Counted from the first letter of the stretch, positions 1-6,944 are shown. The stretch: DNA of 8,526 nucleotides from Actinomycetota bacterium (GCA_017882935.1 JADGOP010000080.1:1-8526), one strand, 5' to 3'. Program-made: numbers and translations. Notes: a model not told the origin generated them from the sequence alone.

Positions 1-1218
1 GTGCGGGCCAGCATCGAGGGCCACACCCGCGCCACGGTGAACCTCGCCGCGCAGTACCCCGCCGCCCCGTCGCCGCGCCCGGTCCACCTCACCGACCCCC
101 GCCCGTCCCCTGCTCCGGCCGCGCGGCTCTACACCGACCACTGGCTCTTCCATGGACCCGAGTACCAGGGCATCACCGAGGTCACCGACTTCGGCGACGA
201 CGGCATCTGCGGCTGGCTGCGGTCGCCCGCTGCGCCCGGGGCGCTCCTCGACAACGCCGGGCAGCTCCTCGGCTACTGGGTGGCCGCGGTCGTCGAGCGC
301 GACCGGCTGGTGCTTCCCACCTCCATCGACCGCATCAGCTACTTCGGGCCGCACCCCGAGCCGGGCACCCGCGTGTTCTGCACCGTGGCCGTCACGGAGA
401 TCGGGCCCCGGTCGGTCCGCGCCGACCTCGAGCTCACGGTCGACGGTGCGGTGTGGTGCCGCATCGACGGCTGGGAGGACCGCCGCTTCGACACCGACGA
501 GGTGATCTTCCGCATGCTGCGCCGACCGGAGCGCAACGTGCTCGCCGACGTCCGCCCCGGAGCGCCCCGCGTCGCCGTCGCCACCGAGCGCTGGACCGAC
601 TCGGCCACCCGCGACATCGTCATGCGCCGCTACCTCCGGCGCGTCGAGCGCGACGACTACGAGCGCTACAACCCCCGGGCCCAGCGGCAGTGGCTCCTGG
701 GGCGCATCGCGGCCAAGGACCTGGTGCGCACCCACCTGTGGGACGAGGGCGCCGGCGAGCTGTACCCGGGCGAGCTCATCCTGGACAACGATCCCGACGG
801 CCGCCCCACGGTCACCGGACCGGTCCCCGACGGGCTCACCATCTCGCTGGCCCACACCGACGGGGTCGGCGTGGCCGCGCTCCACCCCACCGGCCCGATC
901 GGGGTCGATGTCGAGCTCGTCGAGCTCCGCTCCGACACCTTCGTCGCCACCATCCTCACCACCGCCGAGCAGGCCCTGGCCGCGCCCGACGGCGACGGCC
1001 CCGACACCTGGACCACCCGACTCTGGTGCGCCAAGGAAGCCGCCGCGAAGGCGGCCGGAACCGGCCTCCAGGGCTCGCCGAAGAGCTGGGAGGTCACGGC
1101 CGTCGAGGGCACCGACCTCCTCGTCGGGGACCGGTGGGTCGCCACCGAGGTCCTCCGCATCCCCCAACCCCGAGATCTCGCGAAGGAGTACGTCCTTGCC
1201 TGGACCACCGAGCACTGA
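1..1218 (+). CDS. C-terminal part of a type I polyketide/PUFA-like synthase: dehydratase domain fused to phosphopantetheinyl transferase (5' partial)
   Basis: The frame is open from the first base and the protein begins inside a domain, so this is the 3' end of a larger gene; the GTG at base 1 is unlikely to be the true start. Residues about 1-175 look like the end of a double-hotdog dehydratase: FHGPEYQG at 50-57 and LLDNAGQLLGYW at 82-93, where Asp84 sits in the position of the second catalytic residue of PKS dehydratases. The partner His would lie upstream. Residues about 200-405 are a 4'-phosphopantetheinyl transferase: SLAH near 282-285, GVDVE at 301-305 (Mg-binding acidic pair) and WCAKEAAAKA at 342-351, with Lys345, Glu346 and Lys350 in the conserved WxxKEAxxKA motif. 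This enzyme moves phosphopantetheine from CoA onto a carrier-protein Ser. A DH-PPTase end is known in iterative enediyne synthases and some PUFA-like synthases, so the missing part probably carries KS, AT and KR domains (inference). Domain calls are firm; the synthase type is not. Confidence 0.87.
   Translation: MRASIEGHTRATVNLAAQYPAAPSPRPVHLTDPRPSPAPAARLYTDHWLFHGPEYQGITEVTDFGDDGICGWLRSPAAPGALLDNAGQLLGYWVAAVVERDRLVLPTSIDRISYFGPHPEPGTRVFCTVAVTEIGPRSVRADLELTVDGAVWCRIDGWEDRRFDTDEVIFRMLRRPERNVLADVRPGAPRVAVATERWTDSATRDIVMRRYLRRVERDDYERYNPRAQRQWLLGRIAAKDLVRTHLWDEGAGELYPGELILDNDPDGRPTVTGPVPDGLTISLAHTDGVGVAALHPTGPIGVDVELVELRSDTFVATILTTAEQALAAPDGDGPDTWTTRLWCAKEAAAKAAGTGLQGSPKSWEVTAVEGTDLLVGDRWVATEVLRIPQPRDLAKEYVLAWTTEH
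1182..1188 (+). promoter_or_regulatory. Ribosome binding site deciding the TTG start of the carrier protein
   Basis: GAAGGAG lies inside the end of the synthase gene, 7 bases before a TTG at 1196 in the carrier-protein frame. No ATG or GTG in that frame lies between the end of the synthase and the conserved carrier domain. The strong site and ideal spacing make TTG the best start and imply translation coupled to the synthase. Confidence 0.8.
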
Positions 1219-1522
1219 GCAGGCCGCCGCGCCCGCCGCCGCGCCCCCCACCTCCGACGAGGTCCTCGCCGAGGTCCGGTCGCTGCTGGTCGACGTCATC
1301 GGCGACGACTTCCTGCTCGACACCGAGATCGAGCTCGACACCTCGTTCAACGAGGACCTCGAGCTCGAGAGCATCGAGTTCGTCGCGCTGTCCGAGCGGT
1401 TGCTGGAGCGCTACGGGTCGCAGGTCGACTTCGTGGCCTGGATGGCCGAGATGGACCTCGACGAGATCATCGCCCTCACCGTCGGCGAGCTGGTCGACTT
1501 CATCGTGACCTCGCTCAGCTGA
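1196..1522 (+). CDS. Discrete acyl carrier protein
   Basis: This 108-residue acidic protein has a Pro/Ala-rich N-terminal tail (about 1-20) and then one carrier domain. The phosphopantetheine attachment site is Ser59 in DLELESIEFVAL, matching the (D/E)S(L/I)E pattern at the start of helix 2. Later the sequence has an unusual hydrophobic and acidic stretch (DFVAWMAEMDLDEI, roughly residues 76-89) before the final helix (LTVGELVDFI), longer than in a minimal fatty-acid ACP. The TTG start is chosen for its SD; it overlaps the synthase gene by 23 bases in another frame, implying coupled, roughly matched expression. The fused transferase just upstream is the obvious candidate to convert it to the holo form, and it probably holds the growing chain or hands it to the synthase (inference). 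The family call is firm; its specific role is not shown. Confidence 0.9.
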   Translation: MPGPPSTEQAAAPAAAPPTSDEVLAEVRSLLVDVIGDDFLLDTEIELDTSFNEDLELESIEFVALSERLLERYGSQVDFVAWMAEMDLDEIIALTVGELVDFIVTSLS

Positions 1523-1539
1523 GCCCTCCACCCCCAAAC

Positions 1540-2721
1540 ATGGCCCGCTTCCTCGTCGTCGTCCCGCCGCTCACCGGCCACGTGAACCCCACCCTGGCCG
1601 TGGGCGCAGCGCTGCGCGAGCGGGGGCACGAGGTGGCCTGGGCCGGGCCACCCGGCCTGCTGCCCTCGCTCCTCGCACCCGGTGCGACGTTCCTGCCCAC
1701 CAACGACCTCGACATCGCCGACCCCATCGAGGCGGTCCGCGAGCGCTCCCTGGGCCTGCGCGGGCCGGCCGCGCTCAAGTTCCTCTGGTCCGACGTCCTC
1801 CTGCCCCTCGCGCGCGGCATGGTCGACGGCACCGACCGGGCCGTCGAGGAGTTCGCGCCCGACGTGCTGCTGGTCGACCAGCAGGCGCTCGCGGGGGCGG
1901 TCGTGGCCCGGCGACGCGGCCTGCCGTGGCTCACCTCGGCCACCACCTCGGCGGAGCTCACCGATCCCCTCGCCGCGCTCCCCCAGGTCGACAGCTGGCT
2001 GCGGGGCGAGCTGCAGACGCTCCAGGTGGAGGCCGGCATCGACCCGGGCGAGGCGGCACGCGGCGACCTCCGCTTCTCGGACCACGGGGTCCTGGCGTTC
2101 ACGACCGAGGCGCTGTACGGCACCGACCGGACCCGCCCGGCCAACGTCCACTTCGTGGGGCCGTCCATCGGCGCCCGGCCCCCCGACGACGCCTTCCCGT
2201 GGGCCTGGCTCTCCGACGACCTGCCCCACGTGCTGGTGTCGCTCGGCACCCTCAACGCGGAGGCGGGCGAGCGGTTCTTCGCCGCCGCGCTCGAGGCGTT
2301 TGCCGACGAGAAGCTGCAGGCGGTGGTGGTGGCACCGCCCGAGCTGGCGCCCGACCCGCCCCCCAACGTGCTGGTGCGCGCCCACGTGCCGCAACTGGTC
2401 CTGCTCCCCCGCATGGACGCCGTGGTGTCGCACGCCGGCCACAACACCGTGTGCGAGACGCTGACCAACGGACTGCCTCTGGTGGTGGCACCCATCCGTG
2501 ACGACCAGCCGATCATCGCCGACCAGGTGGTCCGCGCGGGTGCCGGCATCCGCGTCCGCTTCGGCCGGGCGCGCGCCGCCGACCTCGGGGCCGCGGTCTC
2601 CGAGGTGCTCACCGACGACCGCTACCGCGACGCCGCCGCGGTGATCCAACGCTCGTTCCGCGCCGCCGGTGGGCCCTCCACCGCGGCCGACGTCCTGGAG
2701 GACCTCGCATGCCGACCTTGA
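1540..2721 (+). CDS. GT-B glycosyltransferase, MGT/UGT-like (GT1 family)
   Basis: The 393-residue protein has the usual length and layout of MGT-type (macrolide or zeaxanthin glycosyltransferase-like) enzymes, which transfer a sugar from a nucleotide donor to a hydroxyl of a small hydrophobic acceptor. The N-terminal acceptor domain opens with VVVPPLTGHVNP, with His14 in the place of the catalytic base. The C-terminal donor domain has the LVSLGT strand (232-237), the HVPQLVLLP segment (282-290) and the nucleotide-sugar signature HAGHNTVCETLTNG (298-311), ending in APIRDDQ, with Asp322 and Gln323 where family members contact the sugar. No signal peptide or membrane segment is apparent. It starts 17 bases after the carrier-protein stop without a clear SD, so it is probably translated by re-initiation; its 3' end overlaps the next gene by 13 bases. 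Context suggests it glycosylates the synthase product. The sugar and acceptor cannot be read from sequence. Confidence 0.92.
   Translation: MARFLVVVPPLTGHVNPTLAVGAALRERGHEVAWAGPPGLLPSLLAPGATFLPTNDLDIADPIEAVRERSLGLRGPAALKFLWSDVLLPLARGMVDGTDRAVEEFAPDVLLVDQQALAGAVVARRRGLPWLTSATTSAELTDPLAALPQVDSWLRGELQTLQVEAGIDPGEAARGDLRFSDHGVLAFTTEALYGTDRTRPANVHFVGPSIGARPPDDAFPWAWLSDDLPHVLVSLGTLNAEAGERFFAAALEAFADEKLQAVVVAPPELAPDPPPNVLVRAHVPQLVLLPRMDAVVSHAGHNTVCETLTNGLPLVVAPIRDDQPIIADQVVRAGAGIRVRFGRARAADLGAAVSEVLTDDRYRDAAAVIQRSFRAAGGPSTAADVLEDLACRP
2697..2701 (+). promoter_or_regulatory. Ribosome binding site of the fused methyltransferase gene
   Basis: GGAGG lies inside the glycosyltransferase gene, 7 bases before the ATG at 2709. 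It fixes that ATG as the start and explains how the overlapping gene is translated. Confidence 0.8.
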
Positions 2722-4592
2722 GGCCGCAGCCACCCGGCGCACGTCGCGCCGACCACCTGTCGGCGCTCCTCGCTGCCGGGATCGTGCTCAACGGCCTGCG
2801 CCTCCGCCAGCGCCTGGTCGCGCTGCGCACGCTTCCGCCCGGAACCGACACCAGCACCGGCGAGCCGCCCGACGGTGCCGACGAGCTCGTCTGGCTCACG
2901 GCCGCCGGGGTGCGCGTCGACGACGCCACCCGCGGTGCGGCCGAGGCGCACCTGCTCGCCGAGGGCCTCGACGTGCTCGACCTCGTACCGGGTGACCTGC
3001 CTGTCGAGCAGGCGCTCGACCTGGTGCGTCGGGTCGACCCCGCCACGTACCGGTCGGCACGGCTCGCGCTGGGCAGCGGCGCCTACCACGCCATCGTCAC
3101 GAGGCAGTCGGTGCTGGAGCGGGTCGACGTGGCGGTCGGCGAGGAGCTGTCCCCCGTGGCCATGCTCCGCGCCACCGAGGCGCTCAAGGTCCACGCTGCG
3201 GCAACCACCGACCTGATCGTGGCGCCGGGCCTCGCCGCGCTGCCCGACGACCCCACCGCGGGCAACGAGTTCTTCGACGCGCTGTACGGGCGCGCCCTAC
3301 CGCTGCTGTCCACCTTCCCCTTGGCCCACCAGGCGCTGCTCACGCGGGGGCTCCGCAAGCGGAGTCGTGCCGGCCTCGCTGCCTTCGGTCTGCACGCCCT
3401 TCAGCCCTGGCTCGCCTTCAGCGGCTCGGCGCTGCACCCCCGCGACCTCCGTCCGGCGCGCGCACCCGGTCGCCTCGGGCGGCAGTCGCGGCGCACCTGG
3501 CGGGCCCTGGCGGGTTTCAACTGGACATCCGTCGAGACCACCGCCCGCGAGGTCGATGCCAAGCGCCCCGAGTACGAGGCGCTGCTCGCAGGAGGCCTGG
3601 AGCCGTTCTTCGAGCCCGCCCGCGCCGACTGCCCGCTGTGCGGCGCCACCGACCTCTACGAGCTGGTCCGCGTCGGCGACCTCCTGCAGGGCAAGCCCGG
3701 ATCCTTCCGCCTCGACGAGTGCCGCGCCTGCCGCCACGTGTTCCAGAACCCCCGCCTGTCGCTCGAGGGCCTCGACTTCTACTACCGCGACTTCTACGAC
3801 GGCCTCGGCACCCGCAGCGCGGAGCTGCTGTTCGCCTCCACCGACACGTCGTACCGGGGCCGCGCCCGCATGGTCCGGGGGCACACCGTCCCGCGCCGCT
3901 GGCTCGACGTGGGCGGCGGTCACGGCCACTTCTCGCTCATCGCGGCCGACGAGTGGCCCGACACCACCTTCGACCTGCTCGACATGAGCGACAGCGTCGA
4001 CGAGGCCGAGGCGCGCCGCTGGGTCAGCACCGGCTACAAGGGCCTCTTCCCCGACTTCGCCCCCAAGCTGGCCGGCGCCTACGACGTGGTCAGCATGCAC
4101 CACTACCTCGAGCACACCCGTGACCCGCTGGCCGAGCTCGACGCGGCCCGCGAGGTGCTCGAGCCCGGCGGTCACCTGCTCATCGAGGTGCCCAACCCCG
4201 ACAGTGCGCTCGGCCGCCGTCTCGGCTGGCTGTGGGGCCCCTGGTTCCAGCCGCAGCACCAGCACTTCCTGTCGCTCGGCAACCTCACCGACCAGCTCGC
4301 GACGCGCGGCTTCAAGGTGGTCGCCACCGACATCGGCACCGCGCACCAGCCCACCGAGCTGGCCTTCGGGCTGTGGCTGCTGGCCAACCGGGTCGCTCCC
4401 CGACCGCCGATGCCGTGGGTGCCGCGGCTCACGGTCGCGCAGCGTGCCGGGCGGGTGGTCACGTTCGCCTCGTTCGCGCCCCTCATCGCCGTGGCGCTGG
4501 TGCTCGACCGCCTCATGGCGCCCGTGTTCCGGAGCGTGCCGGGGCTGTCGAACACCTACCGGCTGCTGGCCCGACGCGACGACAAGCCCTGA
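2709..4592 (+). CDS. Fusion protein: unrecognised N-terminal domain + zinc-ribbon SAM-dependent methyltransferase with C-terminal membrane segment
   Basis: The protein has 627 residues. Residues about 15-300 form a region I do not recognise. It opens with an amphipathic stretch (17-40), then an alternating strand/helix pattern with VWLTAAGVRVDD and LDVLDLVPGDLP; a much-diverged GT-A-like glycosyltransferase is one possibility, but I see no convincing DxD motif. From 308 the family is clear: Cys308/Cys311 and Cys338/Cys341 form a CxxC-x26-CxxC zinc ribbon of the kind preceding many C- and O-methyltransferases of sugar and natural-product pathways. The Rossmann methyltransferase core follows, with motif I WLDVGGGHGHFS (398-409), an acidic end of strand 2 (FDLLDMSD), the DVVSMHHYLEH segment (459-469) and PGGHLLIEVPNP (486-497). 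Residues about 583-605 form a hydrophobic segment followed by a basic tail, suggesting membrane attachment. The start is set by GGAGG at 2697. It is last in the operon, 13 bases overlapping the glycosyltransferase, and likely tailors a lipid-like product (inference). Confidence 0.88.
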   Translation: MPTLRPQPPGARRADHLSALLAAGIVLNGLRLRQRLVALRTLPPGTDTSTGEPPDGADELVWLTAAGVRVDDATRGAAEAHLLAEGLDVLDLVPGDLPVEQALDLVRRVDPATYRSARLALGSGAYHAIVTRQSVLERVDVAVGEELSPVAMLRATEALKVHAAATTDLIVAPGLAALPDDPTAGNEFFDALYGRALPLLSTFPLAHQALLTRGLRKRSRAGLAAFGLHALQPWLAFSGSALHPRDLRPARAPGRLGRQSRRTWRALAGFNWTSVETTAREVDAKRPEYEALLAGGLEPFFEPARADCPLCGATDLYELVRVGDLLQGKPGSFRLDECRACRHVFQNPRLSLEGLDFYYRDFYDGLGTRSAELLFASTDTSYRGRARMVRGHTVPRRWLDVGGGHGHFSLIAADEWPDTTFDLLDMSDSVDEAEARRWVSTGYKGLFPDFAPKLAGAYDVVSMHHYLEHTRDPLAELDAAREVLEPGGHLLIEVPNPDSALGRRLGWLWGPWFQPQHQHFLSLGNLTDQLATRGFKVVATDIGTAHQPTELAFGLWLLANRVAPRPPMPWVPRLTVAQRAGRVVTFASFAPLIAVALVLDRLMAPVFRSVPGLSNTYRLLARRDDKP

Positions 4593-4612
4593 CCCTTCCA
4601 CCCACCCTGCGC

Positions 4613-4661
4613 CTTCTGGGGACGGATAGGCGCGCCCTGCGCACCTATCCGTCCCTGGAAG
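4613..4661. terminator. Long hairpin between convergent genes, probable bidirectional terminator
   Basis: Arms 4619-4630 and 4644-4655 are perfect 12-base inverted repeats (GGGACGGATAGG and its complement). Pairing continues outward through two G-T wobbles and four Watson-Crick pairs to 4613/4661. Inward, after one C-A mismatch, four more pairs (4632-4635 with 4639-4642) leave a 3-base loop. The stem fills most of the 69 bases between the two stop codons and touches the TetR stop. No T-run follows on either strand, so it resembles the U-tract-less hairpins common at actinobacterial gene ends. The structure is seen; its function is inferred from placement. Confidence 0.8.
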
Positions 4662-5258
4662 TCAGGACGAGGTGGGTGTCAGGGAAGGGCCGAGGAGCAG
4701 CGCGACGATGCGCACCGCGTAGTCGTCGGGCGGGACCTCGCCCGACACGGTGAAGCGGTGCCACAGCAGCGCGGGGCCGGCACGTGCGAGGAGGTCGACG
4801 TCGGCGTCGGCAGGCAGCTCGCCCCGGTCGACGCCGCGCTGGAAGAGCGCGGTCATGGCCCCCAGGCGCCCGTCGAGCTGGCAGCGGAAGGCCTCGCCCA
4901 CCTCGGGGTGACGGGCCTTGACGAGGTTCAGCGTCTGGATGAGCTCGTACTCGCGCTGCATCATCGACTGGATCTGCGCCAGCGTCTGCTCGAGGTCGTC
5001 GCGGAGGTTGCCCGTGTCGACCGGGGTGAGCGCATCGAAGGTGCGGCTGCCCACGGCGTCGATGACGAGCTCGGCCTTCGAGGACCAGCGGCGGTAGATG
5101 GTGGCGCGCCCGACCCCGGCGCGCTCGGCCACCCGGTCGACGCTCATGCCGGTGTAGCCCTCGGCGACGAGGCACTCGATGGTGGCGTCGGCGATGGCCT
5201 GGTCGGCCGCTTCGAGGCGGGGACGGCCGACGCGCCGGCCGCCGGCGTCGACGCTCAT
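4662..5258 (-). CDS. TetR-family transcriptional regulator
   Basis: The 198-residue protein begins with a short basic GRP-containing tail (11-14), then a TetR N-terminal DNA-binding domain. The helix-turn-helix covers about 37-62, with SVDRVAERAGVGRATIYRRW (39-58) matching the classic recognition-helix pattern and SSKAELVIDAV after it. The remainder is an all-helical ligand-binding and dimerisation domain, close in style to the TetR_C_11 group (family-level judgement). The ATG at 5258 overlaps the exporter stop as ATGA, and no strong SD precedes it, so translation is probably coupled to the exporter. TetR proteins encoded with an efflux pump usually repress that pump and release it on binding the pump's substrate; since the gene shares the exporter's transcript, repression would be autogenous. 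The inverted repeat at 6917-6940 is the candidate operator. Confidence 0.95.
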   Translation of the reverse strand: MSVDAGGRRVGRPRLEAADQAIADATIECLVAEGYTGMSVDRVAERAGVGRATIYRRWSSKAELVIDAVGSRTFDALTPVDTGNLRDDLEQTLAQIQSMMQREYELIQTLNLVKARHPEVGEAFRCQLDGRLGAMTALFQRGVDRGELPADADVDLLARAGPALLWHRFTVSGEVPPDDYAVRIVALLLGPSLTPTSS

Positions 5259-6886
5259 GGGCGTGCCGACACCGTCTCGGCCGAGCCGGCGGCGGGCTGG
5301 CCACCCAGACCGGCGTCGTCGACCACCACCACCGGCTCGTCGACCTGGGGAGCCCGTGCCGGGAGCCAGAGGAACACGCCCACGGCGGCCACGATCATGA
5401 TGCACGCAGCGACGAGCACCGCGAGGTGCATGCCCGACATGAAGGCGTTCTTGGCCACGGCCTCGACCCGTGCGCCGATGGTTGCCGGCAGCGTCTTGCT
5501 GGTCGCGATGGCGTGCGTGAGGTTGCTCGTGACCGAGCCCCGCGCGGCCGGCGGGAGGGCGGCCAGGTTCAGGCCGGATTTCACCTCGGAGAGGTACTTC
5601 GTGGCCATGAGGCTGCCGAGCAGCGCCACGCCGACAGCGCCGCCCACCTGACGGGTGGTGTCGTTCACGGCCGAGCCCACGCCGGCCTTGGCCCGCGGCA
5701 GCGAGCCCATGATCGACTCCGTGGCCGGGGCCATGATGTTCGCCATCCCGAGGCCGAGGACCATGGTGACGAGGATCACCGTGGTGACGCTGCTGTCGGC
5801 GGTGAACCGGGTCTGCAGGAGCAGCCCGATGGCCACGATCGACAGGCCGCTGCCGACCACCATCTTGGTGCCGACGCGCTCGACCACCCGGGCCGAGAGC
5901 GGGGCGCACACCATCATCACGGCCGACATGGGCAGCAGGACGGCGCCGGCCTTGAGCGGGCTGAACCCGAGCACGATCTGCAGGTACTGCGTGAGCAGGA
6001 AGATGGAGCCGAACAGGGCCATGAACGTGAGCGTGATGGAGCCGCTCGCGGCGCTGAACCGCGGGTTGTCGAAGAAGTGGATGTCGAGCATGGGGCTCGA
6101 GTAGTTGAGCTCCCACAGCATGAACGCGACCAGCACGATGACACCGATGCCGAACGCCCCGAGGACGTCGGTGGAGCCCCAGCCGCGGCTCGGGCCCTCG
6201 ATGACGCCCCACAGCAGGGTCGACAGGCCGACGATCGACAGCACCGCGCCGACCGGGTCGAGCTTGGGCGCCGACGGGTCCTTGGAGTTGGGCACGAAGA
6301 AGAAGCCCGCGATGAGGCCGAAGATCACGATCGGCACGTTGACGAGCAGCACCGACCCCCACCAGAAGTGCTGCAGCAGGAAGCCGCCGGTGACCGGGCC
6401 CAGCCCGACCCCGATGCCCGACACGCCGGCCCACACCCCGATGGCCCGACCCCGTTCCCGCGGGTCGGTGAACACGTTGGTGATGATGGACAGCGTGGCC
6501 GGCATGATCAGCGCGCCGCCGACGCCCATGAGGCTGCGCCAGCTGATGAGCGAGCTCGGGTCGGTGGAGGTGGCCGCCAGCGCCGAGCCGGTGCCGAAGA
6601 TCGCGAGGCCCAGCGCCAGCGCGCCGTAGCGGCCGAACCGGTCACCGAGGCTGCCGGCCGTGAGCAGCAGCCCGGCGAACACGATGGTGTAGGAGTCGAC
6701 GATCCACTGGAGGTTGCTCTCGCTGGCCCCGATGCCGCCGTTGGCCAGCGGCTTGGACAGCGTGGGCAGCGCCACGTTGAGGATGCTGTTGTCGAGCACG
6801 ATGACAAGCAGGCTCACGCAGAGCACCGCCAGGGTGATCCACCGGCGCCGGTGCACCAGGTCCGGGTCCTTCTGCCATGCCCGCAT
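5255..6886 (-). CDS. MFS drug:H+ antiporter, DHA2 (EmrB/QacA) family, 14 transmembrane segments
   Basis: The 543-residue length fits DHA2 exporters, which use the proton gradient to push drugs, lipids or other hydrophobic molecules across the inner membrane. Visible motifs are LDNSILNVALPTL in TM1 (31-43, motif D1 with Asp32), WIVDSYTIVFAGLLL in TM2 (61-75), motif A GSLGDRFGR in loop 2-3 (79-87), and the antiporter motif C GVSGIGVGLGPVTGG in TM5 (154-168). Further hydrophobic segments continue to a last helix near 500-518, followed by a hydrophilic tail rich in Val, Asp and Gly. The ATG at 6886 is chosen for its SD and because the protein then begins with the usual short basic cytoplasmic end; the frame stays open upstream, but that stretch is promoter DNA. 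It is first in an operon with the TetR gene (ATGA overlap). Substrate is unknown; export of the product of the facing biosynthetic operon is possible but unproven. Confidence 0.97.
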   Translation of the reverse strand: MRAWQKDPDLVHRRRWITLAVLCVSLLVIVLDNSILNVALPTLSKPLANGGIGASESNLQWIVDSYTIVFAGLLLTAGSLGDRFGRYGALALGLAIFGTGSALAATSTDPSSLISWRSLMGVGGALIMPATLSIITNVFTDPRERGRAIGVWAGVSGIGVGLGPVTGGFLLQHFWWGSVLLVNVPIVIFGLIAGFFFVPNSKDPSAPKLDPVGAVLSIVGLSTLLWGVIEGPSRGWGSTDVLGAFGIGVIVLVAFMLWELNYSSPMLDIHFFDNPRFSAASGSITLTFMALFGSIFLLTQYLQIVLGFSPLKAGAVLLPMSAVMMVCAPLSARVVERVGTKMVVGSGLSIVAIGLLLQTRFTADSSVTTVILVTMVLGLGMANIMAPATESIMGSLPRAKAGVGSAVNDTTRQVGGAVGVALLGSLMATKYLSEVKSGLNLAALPPAARGSVTSNLTHAIATSKTLPATIGARVEAVAKNAFMSGMHLAVLVAACIMIVAAVGVFLWLPARAPQVDEPVVVVDDAGLGGQPAAGSAETVSARP

Positions 6887-6891
6887 GGGCC

Positions 6892-6898
6892 GTCCTCC
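6892..6898 (-). promoter_or_regulatory. Ribosome binding site of the exporter gene
   Basis: GGAGGAC on the minus strand lies 5 bases before the ATG at 6886. It supports that start over longer readings of the same open frame. Confidence 0.8.
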
Positions 6899-6916
6899 GT
6901 CTTCGCAACCAGGGAG

Positions 6917-6940
6917 TTTTGAGATCTCTGTGTCTCGAAA
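6917..6940. promoter_or_regulatory. Imperfect inverted repeat, candidate TetR operator
   Basis: TTTTGAGA (6917-6924) and TCTCGAAA (6933-6940) pair at 7 of 8 positions around an 8-base centre; a perfect 8-base palindrome GAGATCTC (6921-6928) is nested at the left. The patch is noticeably richer in A/T than its surroundings. Its size suits a TetR dimer and it lies just downstream of the predicted -10 of the exporter promoter, over the expected transcription start, where a bound repressor would block transcription. The repeat is seen; binding by the local TetR protein is inference. Confidence 0.6.
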
Positions 6941-6944
6941 TGGC

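Noticed and set aside
908..1195. Longer upstream reading of the carrier-protein frame from 908
   Set aside because: It overlaps the conserved PPTase motifs in another frame and gives a Ser/Pro/Arg-rich composition typical of frame shadow; the SD-led TTG at 1196 is better.
1..1218. Calling the upstream synthase an enediyne PKS
   Set aside because: A DH-PPTase end fits, but only this end is visible, a free ACP follows, and no enediyne cassette genes or thioesterase are in the window.
1411..2742. Long open frame on the minus strand opposite the carrier protein and glycosyltransferase
   Set aside because: The translation is Gly/Arg/Val/His-rich low-complexity, as expected antisense to GC-rich coding DNA, while the plus strand has clear domains.
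3297..4601. Long minus-strand open frame opposite the fused methyltransferase
   Set aside because: No domain, and composition is typical of an antisense shadow; the zinc ribbon and SAM motifs lie on the plus strand.
5426..6922. 498-codon plus-strand open frame opposite the exporter
   Set aside because: The Arg/His/Asp/Gly-rich sequence has no recognisable fold, whereas the minus strand gives an unmistakable 14-TM exporter.
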